This document shows, in pieces, positions 16,817-24,886 of a stretch of 64,000 nucleotides of DNA. The position numbers and the translations under genes are program-made. The DNA lies in the NCBI GenBank assembly GCA_900752545.1, contig CAADVS010000038.1, positions 1-64,000 of the forward strand, given 5' to 3'. How positions within the stretch are numbered: the stretch's first letter is position 1; the number at the start of each line of letters is the position of its first letter. The notes under the pieces are model-generated. The model had not been told where the DNA came from. It searched no databases and saw only the letters and a program-made list of their open reading frames with translations. Origin of the DNA: an uncultured Collinsella sp. (GTDB lineage: Bacteria > Actinomycetota > Coriobacteriia > Coriobacteriales > Coriobacteriaceae).

Positions 16817-18151
16817 CTACTCAGCAGCCTCCTCAAGCTCGGAGACATCAAACTCAAAGTCGTTACCCGGCAGGATGGCGTTGAGCACAATGCCCACCAG
16901 TGAGCCCACGGCAATGCCGGACAGCGAAATCGTCACGCCGCCGAGCTCCAACACGATGGCGCCGGCGGTGCTGTACGCGATGCCGAGCGAAAGCACGAGC
17001 ACCAGCGCGGCAACCAGCACGTTGCGGTTGTTCTGGAAATCGACCTGGTTCTCGATGAGGTTGCGGACGCCCACAGCGCTGATCATGCCGTAGAGCACGA
17101 GCGACACACCGCCGATCACACACGCCGGCATGGCCGCAATGACAGCCGCGAACTTGGGGCAGAACGAAAGCACGATGGCGCAACACGCGGCAATTCGAAT
17201 TACGCGCGGGTCGAACACGCGCGTCAGGGCGAGCACGCCGGTGTTCTCACCATACGTAGTGTTGGCCGGAGCGCCAAAGAGCGAAGCCAGAATCGTGGCA
17301 AGGCCGTCGCCGAGCAGCGTGCGATGCAGACCGGGATCGGCAATGTAGTTGCACTCGCAAGTCGAACCGATAGCAGAGATATCGCCGATATGCTCGATCA
17401 TGGTCGCGAAGGCCAGCGGCATGATGGTGATGATGGCCGTCGTGGCAAGACCGCTATCGAACTGCGGCCCAAAGAGTGCAAACACGGTGTTGTCCCACAC
17501 GATGGGCAGACCGACCCACGGAGCGGCGGCAACGCCCGAGAAATCAACCTCGCCGAGCGCAGCCGCAACGGCATAGCTCACCACAACGCCCAGCAAAATC
17601 GGCACGATCTTGACCATGCCACGGCCCCAGATGTTGCAGATGACGATAACGGCAACGCCAATGACAGCCACAAGCCAGTTGGTCTGGCAGTTAGCAATAG
17701 CGGAACTTGCCAGGATCAAGCCGATGGAAATGACGATGGGGCCAGTCACCACCGGCGGAAAGAAACGCATGACACGCTTGGCGCCAAACGCGCGGAAGAA
17801 CGCCGCCAGCACCGGATAGAACAGACCGGCACAAGCTACGCCCAGGCAGGCGTAGGGCAAAAGCTCGGTCTCGCCGTTGGGCGCGATTGCGGCATAACCG
17901 GCAATAAAGGCAAACGATGAGCCCAAAAATGCCGGCACCTTACCGCGCGACAGGAAGTGGAACAGCAGCGTGCCCAAGCCGGCAAACAAAAGCGTTGCCG
18001 ATACCGAGAGGCCGGTGAGCACGGGCACCAGCACGGTGGCGCCAAACATGGCAAACAGGTGCTGTAGGCCGAGCAGAAACATGCGCGGGCGGCCGAGCGA
18101 CGATGCGTCGTAGATGGCATCGCTGACGGCGGGCGTCGAGGACTGGGACAT
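16817..18151 (-). CDS. uraA: UraA-family uracil (nucleobase) permease
   Basis: A 444-residue NCS2 permease for uracil or a related base. Diagnostic segments are LLGLQHLFAMFGATVLVPVLTGL, ATMIEHIGDISAIGS (the conserved Glu/His pair of the binding site), and GAPANTTYGENTGVLALTRVFDP. About 14 helices are expected. AAAGGACATCC precedes the ATG. The acidic tail (FEFDVSELEEAAE) is cytoplasmic. It is not in an operon with pyrimidine genes here, so the substrate (uracil against xanthine) is inferred from the motif context. Confidence 0.9.
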   Translation of the reverse strand: MSQSSTPAVSDAIYDASSLGRPRMFLLGLQHLFAMFGATVLVPVLTGLSVSATLLFAGLGTLLFHFLSRGKVPAFLGSSFAFIAGYAAIAPNGETELLPYACLGVACAGLFYPVLAAFFRAFGAKRVMRFFPPVVTGPIVISIGLILASSAIANCQTNWLVAVIGVAVIVICNIWGRGMVKIVPILLGVVVSYAVAAALGEVDFSGVAAAPWVGLPIVWDNTVFALFGPQFDSGLATTAIITIMPLAFATMIEHIGDISAIGSTCECNYIADPGLHRTLLGDGLATILASLFGAPANTTYGENTGVLALTRVFDPRVIRIAACCAIVLSFCPKFAAVIAAMPACVIGGVSLVLYGMISAVGVRNLIENQVDFQNNRNVLVAALVLVLSLGIAYSTAGAIVLELGGVTISLSGIAVGSLVGIVLNAILPGNDFEFDVSELEEAAE

Positions 18152-18273
18152 GGATGTCCTTTCGAATGGAAGGGCGATCAGGCATATCGGATAACCTGCC
18201 CGAACGATACGATCCGAACCATTGTACGCGATACACTATGCCTCGCACGCGCCGCCACCTGCAAACACTAGCG

Positions 18274-19407
18274 CTATTTCCAAACGCGCTCGGCAATGCG
18301 CTTGACCAGCGCGATCTTTGCCCATTGCTCATCCTCGGTCAGCTTGTTGCCAATCTCGCAGCTGGCAAAGCCGCACTGAGGCGACAGATACAGGTTCTCG
18401 AGCGGCACGTACTTTGCGGCTTCACGGATGCGCTCGACGATAACATCCTCGTTCTCGAGCTCTGCCGCCTTGGTGGTTACCAAGCCCAGCACGACCTTCT
18501 TGCCCGGGGCAACGTACTTGAGCGGCTCAAAACCGCCGGCGCGCGGCGTATCGAACTCCAGGTAAAATGCATCGACATCCTCGTTTGCGAACAGGTACGG
18601 CGCGATGGGGTCATAGCCGCCCTCGAAGGCATAGGTGGAGTGGTAGTTGCCGCGGCACACATGCGTGTTGATGACCAGATCGTCGGGCTTGTCCGCGATG
18701 GCGGCATTGTTGAGCGCCACGCCCAGCTCGCTTACCTTTTGCAGGTCGACCGGGCTCATGCCGGTTTTGGCGACAAAATCGGTGTCGCAGTAGATGCCCC
18801 AGGTGCAGTCATCAAACTGGATGTTGCGGCAGCCTGCTGCGTACAGGTCGGCGATCACCGTGCGATAAGCGGCTGCGATGGCGTCGGCAAGTTCCTCATC
18901 GGTCTTATAGACAGCGCGCAGGCTCTCCTGCTGGCCGTCGCAGCGGTCGAGCGTGACTTCGGAGAACGTCTGGATCGGCGCCGGAATGGTTTGCCGCGCG
19001 ACCTGGCCCTCCCCCTCGAGCACCTTGACAAATTTAAAGTGCTCGACGAACGGATGGTTCTCGCCGCTAATGGGGCCGGTTACCACGGCGGTGTCGGCTG
19101 TGGTCTCCTCGTCGTGGAACATATAGCCCGTACGCGAGGTACGGCGTTCAATGCCGTTGAGCCCCCACATAAAGTCGAGGTGCCAGTAACTGCGGCGAAA
19201 CTCGCCATCGGTAATCACCTGCAGGCCAGCGGACTTTTGCTTGTCCACCAGGTCGCGAATGGCCTCATCCTCGACGGCCTTAAGGCCGGCGGTGTCGAGT
19301 GTGCCCGCAGCATAGGCGGCACGGGCGTCCTTTACGGCCTGTGGACGAAGAAAGCTGCCGACGATATCGGCGCGAAACGGCGCATTCAGCGTGGTTAAAG
19401 CACTCAT
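18274..19407 (-). CDS. MetE-like methionine synthase (C-terminal catalytic domain only)
   Basis: This 377-residue enzyme is related to the zinc-binding C-terminal half of cobalamin-independent methionine synthase and to YxjG/YxjH of Bacillus. It would transfer a methyl group to homocysteine. DIVGSFLRP opens the barrel. The zinc ligands appear in INTHVCRGN (His, Cys), YLEFDT (Glu) and LSPQCGFAS (Cys). AAAGGGAG precedes the ATG at 19407. The preceding LysR gene reads the same way and a palindrome lies between, pointing to methionine-linked control. The methyl donor of these short forms may not be folate. Confidence 0.88.
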   Translation of the reverse strand: MSALTTLNAPFRADIVGSFLRPQAVKDARAAYAAGTLDTAGLKAVEDEAIRDLVDKQKSAGLQVITDGEFRRSYWHLDFMWGLNGIERRTSRTGYMFHDEETTADTAVVTGPISGENHPFVEHFKFVKVLEGEGQVARQTIPAPIQTFSEVTLDRCDGQQESLRAVYKTDEELADAIAAAYRTVIADLYAAGCRNIQFDDCTWGIYCDTDFVAKTGMSPVDLQKVSELGVALNNAAIADKPDDLVINTHVCRGNYHSTYAFEGGYDPIAPYLFANEDVDAFYLEFDTPRAGGFEPLKYVAPGKKVVLGLVTTKAAELENEDVIVERIREAAKYVPLENLYLSPQCGFASCEIGNKLTEDEQWAKIALVKRIAERVWK

Positions 19408-19448
19408 AGATATCTCCCTTTGCATTGGTTGCTTCACTGGAACAGAGT

Positions 19449-19515
19449 ATGAGCGCTCATATGGCCATCGCAAAATATACGTTTATAACAGTTTGATATA
19501 GATGCTTCCTATATC
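19449..19515 (-). promoter_or_regulatory. Candidate LysR operator upstream of the MetE-like gene
   Basis: GATATAG-N7-CTATATC (19495-19515) is a symmetrical 7-7-7 element like MetR or CysB boxes, and a perfect ATGAGCGCTCAT lies closer to the gene (19449-19460). Both fall in the 155-base gap between the LysR regulator and the MetE-like gene. Confidence 0.5.
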
Positions 19516-19562
19516 AGTTTGGACTGCCATAAAGAGATTTGGCCCGTGCAGAATGCAGCAGT

Positions 19563-20459
19563 CTATATGTGCTGACGAATCACGTCGATATAGGCTTGGC
19601 CGTAGCGCGTAAGCGTCGTGTTCTTACGCGTGATGATGCCGATCTCCATGTACTCGTCTACATCGAGCGGAATCGAGATGATGCCGGGCCCGTTGAGCTC
19701 GTGACTGATCACGCCTGAGCATACCGTGTAGCCGTTGAGGCCCATGACCAGGTTGAACAACGTCGCACGGTCACGCACGCGGATATTCTTGCGGCGCTCA
19801 AAGGTCGAGGTCAGCTCCTCAGAATAGTAGAACGAGTTATAGCTGCCCTGCTCATAGGACAAAAACGGGTAGTCTTCCAAGTCCTCGAGCGTCACGCTGG
19901 AGCGGCCCGCCAGCGGATGGTCGGCGCACACAAAAACGTGCGGCGTGGCGCAGAAGAGCCCTTCGAACACGAGCTCGTTGGCCGCCAGCATGCGCTCGAT
20001 GACCTCGCGATTGTGCTCGGACAAGTACAAGATGCCGAGTTCGCTTTTCATATGCGCGACGTCCTCGATAATCTCGTGAGTCTGCTCCTCGCGCAGGGTA
20101 AAGTCGTAGCGCGCGGCATCGAACTCACGGATCACATCGACAAACGCGTTGACGGCAAAGGAATAATGCTGGCAGCTCACACTAAAGTGCGGCACCTGCT
20201 CGGACTCTCCCTTGTACTTACCTTCGAGCAGATCGGCCTGGTCAAGCACCTGTCGCGCGTAGCCCAAGAAGGTCTCGCCTTCCTCGGACACAATGACGCC
20301 CTTGTTGGTGCGCTCAAAGATGTGCACGCCCATCTCGTTTTCGAGATCGCGAATCGATGCGGTAATCGAAGGCTGCGACACAAAGAGCCGGCGCGAGGCC
20401 TCGGTGATGCTGCCGCATTCGGCAACTTTGACGACATACCTGAGCTGCTGAAGCTTCAT
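19563..20459 (-). CDS. LysR-family regulator, probably of methionine/sulfur metabolism
   Basis: A 298-residue regulator with an N-terminal HTH (GSITEASRRLFVSQPSITASIRDLE) and an effector domain from about residue 90. GGGAGAAAGCT precedes the ATG at 20459; a longer frame upstream has no such site. It lies 11 bases after a HAD phosphatase gene and 155 bases before the MetE-like gene, all in one direction. Regulation of the downstream methyltransferase is inferred from position only. Confidence 0.88.
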   Translation of the reverse strand: MKLQQLRYVVKVAECGSITEASRRLFVSQPSITASIRDLENEMGVHIFERTNKGVIVSEEGETFLGYARQVLDQADLLEGKYKGESEQVPHFSVSCQHYSFAVNAFVDVIREFDAARYDFTLREEQTHEIIEDVAHMKSELGILYLSEHNREVIERMLAANELVFEGLFCATPHVFVCADHPLAGRSSVTLEDLEDYPFLSYEQGSYNSFYYSEELTSTFERRKNIRVRDRATLFNLVMGLNGYTVCSGVISHELNGPGIISIPLDVDEYMEIGIITRKNTTLTRYGQAYIDVIRQHI

Positions 20460-20469
20460 AGCTTTCTCC

Positions 20470-21378
20470 CTAGACGTTCGTGACGTCGAAACCCGTCGCA
20501 TCCATCTGACGCATAAACGGCGGCATCTCCCCCGTCGCGGCGCAGTCGGCAATCTGATGCAGAGCCCCGGCAACCGCATCGTCTGCCGCAGCGCCGATAT
20601 GCCAGCGCGCGGCAGCCGTAACAGCCTCGTTGGCATTGGCGACTGCAACGGAGTTGGGAACGGCATCGATCATGGGCAGATCGTTATCGGAATCACCGAA
20701 CACGGCCACCTCGTCGGGCGTCAGACCCAGGGCACGCGCCAGCTCCAGGGCGGCGCAGCCCTTGTCCCAACCGGCCGGGAGAATATCGAACAGGCGCACA
20801 CGATTGTTTGGAAACACAAGCGAGAGCTCCGGCACCTCGGCGGCAACGCGCTCGCGTAGCCCCACGAGCTCTTCGCGCGAGCGGGCACTCCAAATATTCG
20901 CCTTAAACACCGGGGCATCATCGACAACAGGACGGCACGGGGCCTCTTCGCCTTTGAGCCACGTATTACCGCCCGACTCCATGGCGCGGCGCACGCGCTC
21001 GGGGTCGCTCGTCACGCAATAGGCATCGTTACCCCAAAAGTCATCACCCAGGCTGTAGACCTTCAGGTACGTATCATCGGTCTCCTGTTCCAAATAGTCA
21101 GCCAAGCGCATAAGGGCGGCATTGTCGGTCGCGCGCGAAGCGACCGCCTGACCGTCGACAAACATTACCTGGCCGTTGCAGAACGCGCCGGTCGAGAAGC
21201 ACTCGGCGCAATTGCGGAACATCCAGCCCATCGCGGACGGCTGGCGGCCCGAAACCGGTCCAAAGTGCAGACCCGCCGCCTGCATGGCATGAATGCCCTC
21301 GATGGCGTAGTCGCTGGCGCCGTCATGCCCAGCCGGAATCAGCGTATCGTCCATATCGGTCAGCACAAGTTTAATCAT
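20470..21378 (-). CDS. Cof-type HAD-superfamily phosphatase
   Basis: A 302-residue haloacid dehalogenase-like hydrolase of the Cof/YbiV type. Motif I is DMDDTLI (nucleophile Asp), motif II lies near PVSGRQPS, and motif IV is GDSDNDLPMI. The large cap (residues about 85-200) is of the C2 type seen in sugar-phosphate phosphatases. The ATG at 21378 follows GAGGGGGCC. It is the first gene of a run with the LysR and MetE-like genes. The substrate is unknown. Confidence 0.88.
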   Translation of the reverse strand: MIKLVLTDMDDTLIPAGHDGASDYAIEGIHAMQAAGLHFGPVSGRQPSAMGWMFRNCAECFSTGAFCNGQVMFVDGQAVASRATDNAALMRLADYLEQETDDTYLKVYSLGDDFWGNDAYCVTSDPERVRRAMESGGNTWLKGEEAPCRPVVDDAPVFKANIWSARSREELVGLRERVAAEVPELSLVFPNNRVRLFDILPAGWDKGCAALELARALGLTPDEVAVFGDSDNDLPMIDAVPNSVAVANANEAVTAAARWHIGAAADDAVAGALHQIADCAATGEMPPFMRQMDATGFDVTNV

Positions 21379-21418
21379 AAGGCCCCCTCGGTCATTCTTA
21401 ATCCCATCTATTGTACCG

Positions 21419-21520
21419 ACCTGCCAAAAAGGGACAGGTTTATTTCGGCAGGTTTCATCTGGGAAAACGCAAAGTCCCAGTTGTTACCTGCCAAAATAAA
21501 CCTGTCCCTTTTTGGCAGGT
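21419..21520. repeat. Nested 35-base inverted repeats (GGGACAGG family)
   Basis: The arms at 21419-21453 and 21486-21520 are complementary with one mismatch. Each arm is also self-complementary (ACCTGCC...GGCAGGT) around AAAGGGACAGGTTT. The spacer holds an inner CTGGGA/TCCCAG stem. It sits between the divergent HAD and thiamine operons. A related copy lies at 42085-42122. Confidence 0.85.
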
Positions 21521-21549
21521 GCGCTAGTATAGGGAACAACAGATTCGAT

Positions 21550-21645
21550 GCGGGAGTGCCGGCGGTGCAAACCACAAGGCTGAGAGGGCATGGGGCCCAA
21601 TCCTTTGAACCTGTCAGTTAATGCTGGCGTAGGGAGCATGCCGCC
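21550..21645 (+). promoter_or_regulatory. TPP riboswitch (thi box)
   Basis: The conserved core is present: CTGAGA at 21580-21585, CCTTTGAACCTG near 21602, and GCTGGCGTAGGGA near 21624-21634. Outer GCGG and CCGC sequences close P1. It precedes thiM and is followed by a terminator, so thiamine pyrophosphate should stop transcription. Confidence 0.92.
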
Positions 21646-21651
21646 TTTACA

Positions 21652-21682
21652 GGGGCGCTGTCTATGCACAGCGCCCCTTTTC
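21652..21682 (+). terminator. Riboswitch-controlled terminator before thiM
   Basis: GGGGCGCTGT pairs with ACAGCGCCCC around a six-base loop, then TTTTCT. It lies between the TPP aptamer and the thiM start. Confidence 0.88.
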
Positions 21683-21703
21683 TATGCCAAGGAGGCATGT
21701 GCA

Positions 21704-22543
21704 GTGATTGATTCGGAACAGCTTAAGCAGCATATGGTCAAGGCCGTGGAGGAGATTCGCGCCACCAATCCGATGGCCGGCTCCATCACCAACACGGTGA
21801 CGATCGACTTTGTCGCCAACGCACAGCTCGCCGTGGGCGGATCGGCCGCCATGGTCTATCTGCCCGACGAAGGCGAGGCACTCGTTGCCGGCGGCGGCGC
21901 CATCTATCTCAACATGGGCACGCTCTTCCCCATCTACGAGCAGACGATTCCCCGAGCGGCCAAGGCGGCACACGACGCCGGCAAGCCCTGGGTGCTCGAT
22001 CCGGTGGGCCTGGGCATCGGTAGCCTGCGCACCCAGCTGGTAAACGAGCTCAAGCAGTACAAGCCCGCCATCGTGCGCGGCAATGCCTCCGAGATCATTG
22101 CGCTCGCCGGCCTGTGGGGTCTTGAGGGCGAGGCGGCCGATCTGAGCCGCGTACGCGGCGTCGATACCACCGACACGGTCGACGCCCCCCGCGATGCCGC
22201 CGTGGCGCTCGCCCACTACACCGGCGGCGCCGTGGTCGTCTCGGGCGAAGTCGACCTGATTACCGACGGCACGACCGTGGCCAAGTCCCACGGCGGCAGC
22301 CCGCTCATGTCCAAGATCACCGGCTGCGGCTGCTCGCAGGGCGGCGTGCTGGCCGTGTACGCCTGCGCCGCCGACCCGTTTACGGCAGCCGTCTGCGGCA
22401 CCGCCGTCTACAACGTTGCCGGCACGCGTGCCGCCGCCGTCGCCGATGCCCCGGCAAGCTTTAAGGTCGCCTTTATCGACGAGCTCTACCGCGCGACCGC
22501 CCAGGACATCGCCGATAACCAACTCGAGCTCGAGGAGGCATAA
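21704..22543 (+). CDS. thiM: Hydroxyethylthiazole kinase
   Basis: This 279-residue kinase phosphorylates 4-methyl-5-hydroxyethylthiazole so that it can be joined to the pyrimidine moiety. Family signs are SITNTVTIDFVANAQLAVGGSAAMV at the start, LDPVGLG, RGNASEI, and the catalytic-cysteine loop ITGCGCSQGG. The GTG at 21704 follows AAGGAGG by eight bases; a longer frame runs back through the riboswitch and is not credible. It is the first gene of a three-gene thiamine salvage operon. Confidence 0.94.
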   Translation: MIDSEQLKQHMVKAVEEIRATNPMAGSITNTVTIDFVANAQLAVGGSAAMVYLPDEGEALVAGGGAIYLNMGTLFPIYEQTIPRAAKAAHDAGKPWVLDPVGLGIGSLRTQLVNELKQYKPAIVRGNASEIIALAGLWGLEGEAADLSRVRGVDTTDTVDAPRDAAVALAHYTGGAVVVSGEVDLITDGTTVAKSHGGSPLMSKITGCGCSQGGVLAVYACAADPFTAAVCGTAVYNVAGTRAAAVADAPASFKVAFIDELYRATAQDIADNQLELEEA

Positions 22544-22546
22544 GCC

Positions 22547-22888
22547 ATGTCCGAGCCCGCAACCAATGCCGGCATGAACACACTCGTCGCCGTGGCCATC
22601 GCCCCGTGCGGCACCGGCGATGAACTGTCCGCCGAGGTCGCCGAGGTCGTGCGCGTCATTCGCGAGAGCGGCCTTCCCAACCGCACCACCTCGATGTTCA
22701 CCGAGATCGAGGGTGACTGGGACGAGGTCATGCAGGTCGTGCGCGACGCAACCTTTGTGTTGGCGAGCAAGGGCATCCGCACCGAAGTCGTGCTCAAAGC
22801 CGATATTCGACCCGGATTTACCGACACTATGACCGGCAAGCTCGAGCGCATGGAAGCACAGATCAAAAAGCAGGAGGAAGCACGATGA
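22547..22888 (+). CDS. MTH1187-type thiamine-binding protein
   Basis: A 113-residue protein with the ferredoxin-like fold of the MTH1187/YkoF family, which binds thiamine or its precursors. VAVAIAPCGTGDELSAEVAEVV and TSMFTEIEGDWDEVMQVV match the family core. GAGGAGG of the previous gene end serves as ribosome binding site. It lies three bases after thiM and its end overlaps thiE by four bases, so all three are co-translated. It may carry or sense the vitamin. Confidence 0.85.
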   Translation: MSEPATNAGMNTLVAVAIAPCGTGDELSAEVAEVVRVIRESGLPNRTTSMFTEIEGDWDEVMQVVRDATFVLASKGIRTEVVLKADIRPGFTDTMTGKLERMEAQIKKQEEAR

Positions 22889-23580
22889 GCATCCGCGACA
22901 ACCTTGATATCTCGGCCTATCTGGTACTCGGCCCCGAAAACACGCTCGGGCGTCCCGTGGGCGATGTGGTGGCCCAGGCGCTCGACGCAGGCTTTACCTG
23001 CATCCAGGTGCGCTCCAAGGTGGCAAGTGCCCGCGAGATCATCGCGCTGACGGGCGACGCCGCGCAGGCAATCGCACAGGCCGGCAAGACCGGTCAGGTC
23101 GCCCTGCTGATCGACGACCGCCTGGACTGCGTACTCGCCGCGCGCGAGCAGGGCATCGCTGTCGACGGCGTGCACGTTGGCCAGAGCGATATTCCCGTCG
23201 AGGTCTGCCGCAAACTTTTGGGCCCCGATGCCATTGTGGGCCTTTCGGCCCGTTGCGAGGAGATGCTCGAGTACGTCAAGACCGCCGACATGAGCCTGGT
23301 CGACTACCTGGGCATCGGCCCGCTCCACGAGACCGAGACCAAGCGCGACTGCGGACGCGCGGCCGACGGCTCTATCATCACCAAGAGCTTTGAGGACTTG
23401 GCCGCACTCCACGCGGCAAGCCCCGTGCCCATCGTGGTGGGCGGCGGCGTCAAGACGGCCGACCTGCCACAGCTCAAGGCCACCGGCGTCGATGGCTTCT
23501 TTGTGGTGAGCGCCGTCTGCAGTGCCGACGACCCCTACGCCGCCGCCAAGGAGCTCGTCGATACCTGGCAGCAGGCATAG
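22885..23580 (+). CDS. thiE: Thiamine phosphate synthase
   Basis: This 231-residue TIM-barrel enzyme joins hydroxymethylpyrimidine pyrophosphate to thiazole phosphate. IQVRSK, LLIDDRLDCVLAAREQGIAVDGVHVGQSD, VGLSARC, DYLGIGPLHETETK and VVGGGV are the substrate-binding motifs. Its ATG overlaps the preceding stop. No thiC, thiD or thiG is present here, so the operon appears to salvage thiazole; the pyrimidine must come from elsewhere. Confidence 0.94.
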   Translation: MSIRDNLDISAYLVLGPENTLGRPVGDVVAQALDAGFTCIQVRSKVASAREIIALTGDAAQAIAQAGKTGQVALLIDDRLDCVLAAREQGIAVDGVHVGQSDIPVEVCRKLLGPDAIVGLSARCEEMLEYVKTADMSLVDYLGIGPLHETETKRDCGRAADGSIITKSFEDLAALHAASPVPIVVGGGVKTADLPQLKATGVDGFFVVSAVCSADDPYAAAKELVDTWQQA

Positions 23581-23624
23581 GCTCAAGCCGAGCAGCCGAT
23601 TCGCAGCCTCATATCTTCAGCGAT

Positions 23625-23670
23625 GGAAAGCGCATCCCAGTTTGGACCTCCATTCCGGGATGCGCTTCCC
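23625..23670. terminator. Hairpin between thiE and the patatin gene
   Basis: GGAAAGCGCATCCC and GGGATGCGCTTCC form a 13-bp stem with one bulge and an 18-base loop. There is no U run, so termination may be weak or the hairpin may protect convergent transcripts. Confidence 0.55.
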
Positions 23671-23692
23671 GCCGAGATGGCGGCAGCAGCCT

Positions 23693-24562
23693 CTACCCTG
23701 CCAGATATGTCTCCAGTGCCGGCAAGGTTGCCTCCGCATCGCGGCGGCCGATCTGATAGATGCGTTCGAGTTCATCGGGCTCGCGGCACAGCGACGGCAC
23801 CTTCACCGATTCGCTCGGCCGCACCACAAAGATTTCGCCGGCAGCCTCGCGACGCGCCAGGTCATCGAGCGTAGCATTGTAGACCTCATGCCGATGCTCA
23901 AGCGCTGCGACAAACTCCGGGTAGTGACGGAACACGCGCCGCAGCATGGGCATCACGCTGTTGGGCTGCTTCACAAAGCCCGCCGGCTGCGTGAGCACCA
24001 CGATATTGCGGTCATACCCCTGCGCAAACAGCCATGCGCTGGGAATAGAATCGGCCACGCCACCATCCAGATACTTGCGGCCCTCAATGGCGACAGGACG
24101 CGTCGCCACGGGAATTGCCGATGACGCCCGGATCCACTCGATATCCCTCTCGTCGCCATAGGGCAGGTCGTGGTAGACGGCCTTGCCCGTCTCGATATCG
24201 GTACACACGCACGTAAACCGCATGGGGCAGGCGCGATATGTCTCCAGGTCAATGGGATCGCGCTCGATAGGCACCTCGCGATAGGCAAAATCGGCATTGA
24301 ACATATCGCCGGTCCGCAGCCAGCTTGCTACACCCGCATAGCGCTTATCGGCACAATAGGCCTTGTTATAGCGAATGGCACGACCGATCTGGCGCGACTT
24401 GAAGTTACAGCCAAACGCTGCGCCCGCCGAGACGCCCACCATATGGTCGCAGGTCAAACCGTGCTCCATCCAAACGTCGAGCACGCCCGCCGTATACATA
24501 CCGCGGTAGCCGCCTCCCTCGAGCGCGAGCCCCACCGTGCGCGTCATAGTTGACTGTGCCAT
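23693..24562 (-). CDS. Patatin-like phospholipase
   Basis: A 289-residue hydrolase with the Ser-Asp dyad of patatins. The oxyanion loop is GGGYRGMYTAG (residues 16-26), the nucleophile elbow is GVSAGA, and the Asp is in YLDGGVADSIP. It resembles bacterial RssA/YjjU-type proteins, which act on membrane lipids. There is no signal peptide. GGAGATGGTCGC precedes the ATG. It is convergent with the thiamine operon and monocistronic. The lipid substrate is unknown. Confidence 0.9.
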   Translation of the reverse strand: MAQSTMTRTVGLALEGGGYRGMYTAGVLDVWMEHGLTCDHMVGVSAGAAFGCNFKSRQIGRAIRYNKAYCADKRYAGVASWLRTGDMFNADFAYREVPIERDPIDLETYRACPMRFTCVCTDIETGKAVYHDLPYGDERDIEWIRASSAIPVATRPVAIEGRKYLDGGVADSIPSAWLFAQGYDRNIVVLTQPAGFVKQPNSVMPMLRRVFRHYPEFVAALEHRHEVYNATLDDLARREAAGEIFVVRPSESVKVPSLCREPDELERIYQIGRRDAEATLPALETYLAG

Positions 24563-24886
24563 GCGACCATCTCCATCCCCACAAATTCAAACGGAACAAG
24601 TATACCCGTCAACATATACCGCCCCAGTCGCATTTTTATCGAACATCGCATCATCGCGCTGCCGTTTGTCGAATAATAGCCACCCACAGCATGTGTACCC
24701 CTATATAATTTTGCACTGTTGTTTATACTACTCAGCAGTTATCAACAGCGAACATTAGCCGGCAAAGTAACCCAACAACGCAGCAAGGCGGGGGCCTGGA
24801 TACACGCAAAACGCTGAGCAACGATGCGTGTACACAACGAGCTCGCCCGACGCAATCCGCTCCGACTTCAGAAAGCCGCTTAGAAC
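24563..24886. other. Intergenic region upstream of the GGDEF-EAL gene
   Basis: The 324 bases hold no credible gene. They are AT-rich near 24600-24740 (TATACC and TATATAATTTTG could be promoter elements for either side). A TACACGCA/TGCGTGTA stem lies at 24801-24832 in the leader. I looked for a c-di-GMP riboswitch and saw no match to the known aptamers. Confidence 0.5.

Noticed and set aside
21419..21520. CRISPR-like repeat pair
   Set aside because: The two arms are inverted, not direct, and there is no array, leader or cas gene.
24563..24886. Possible c-di-GMP riboswitch before the GGDEF-EAL gene
   Set aside because: Only a small TACACGCA/TGCGTGTA stem is visible; the GEMM core is absent.
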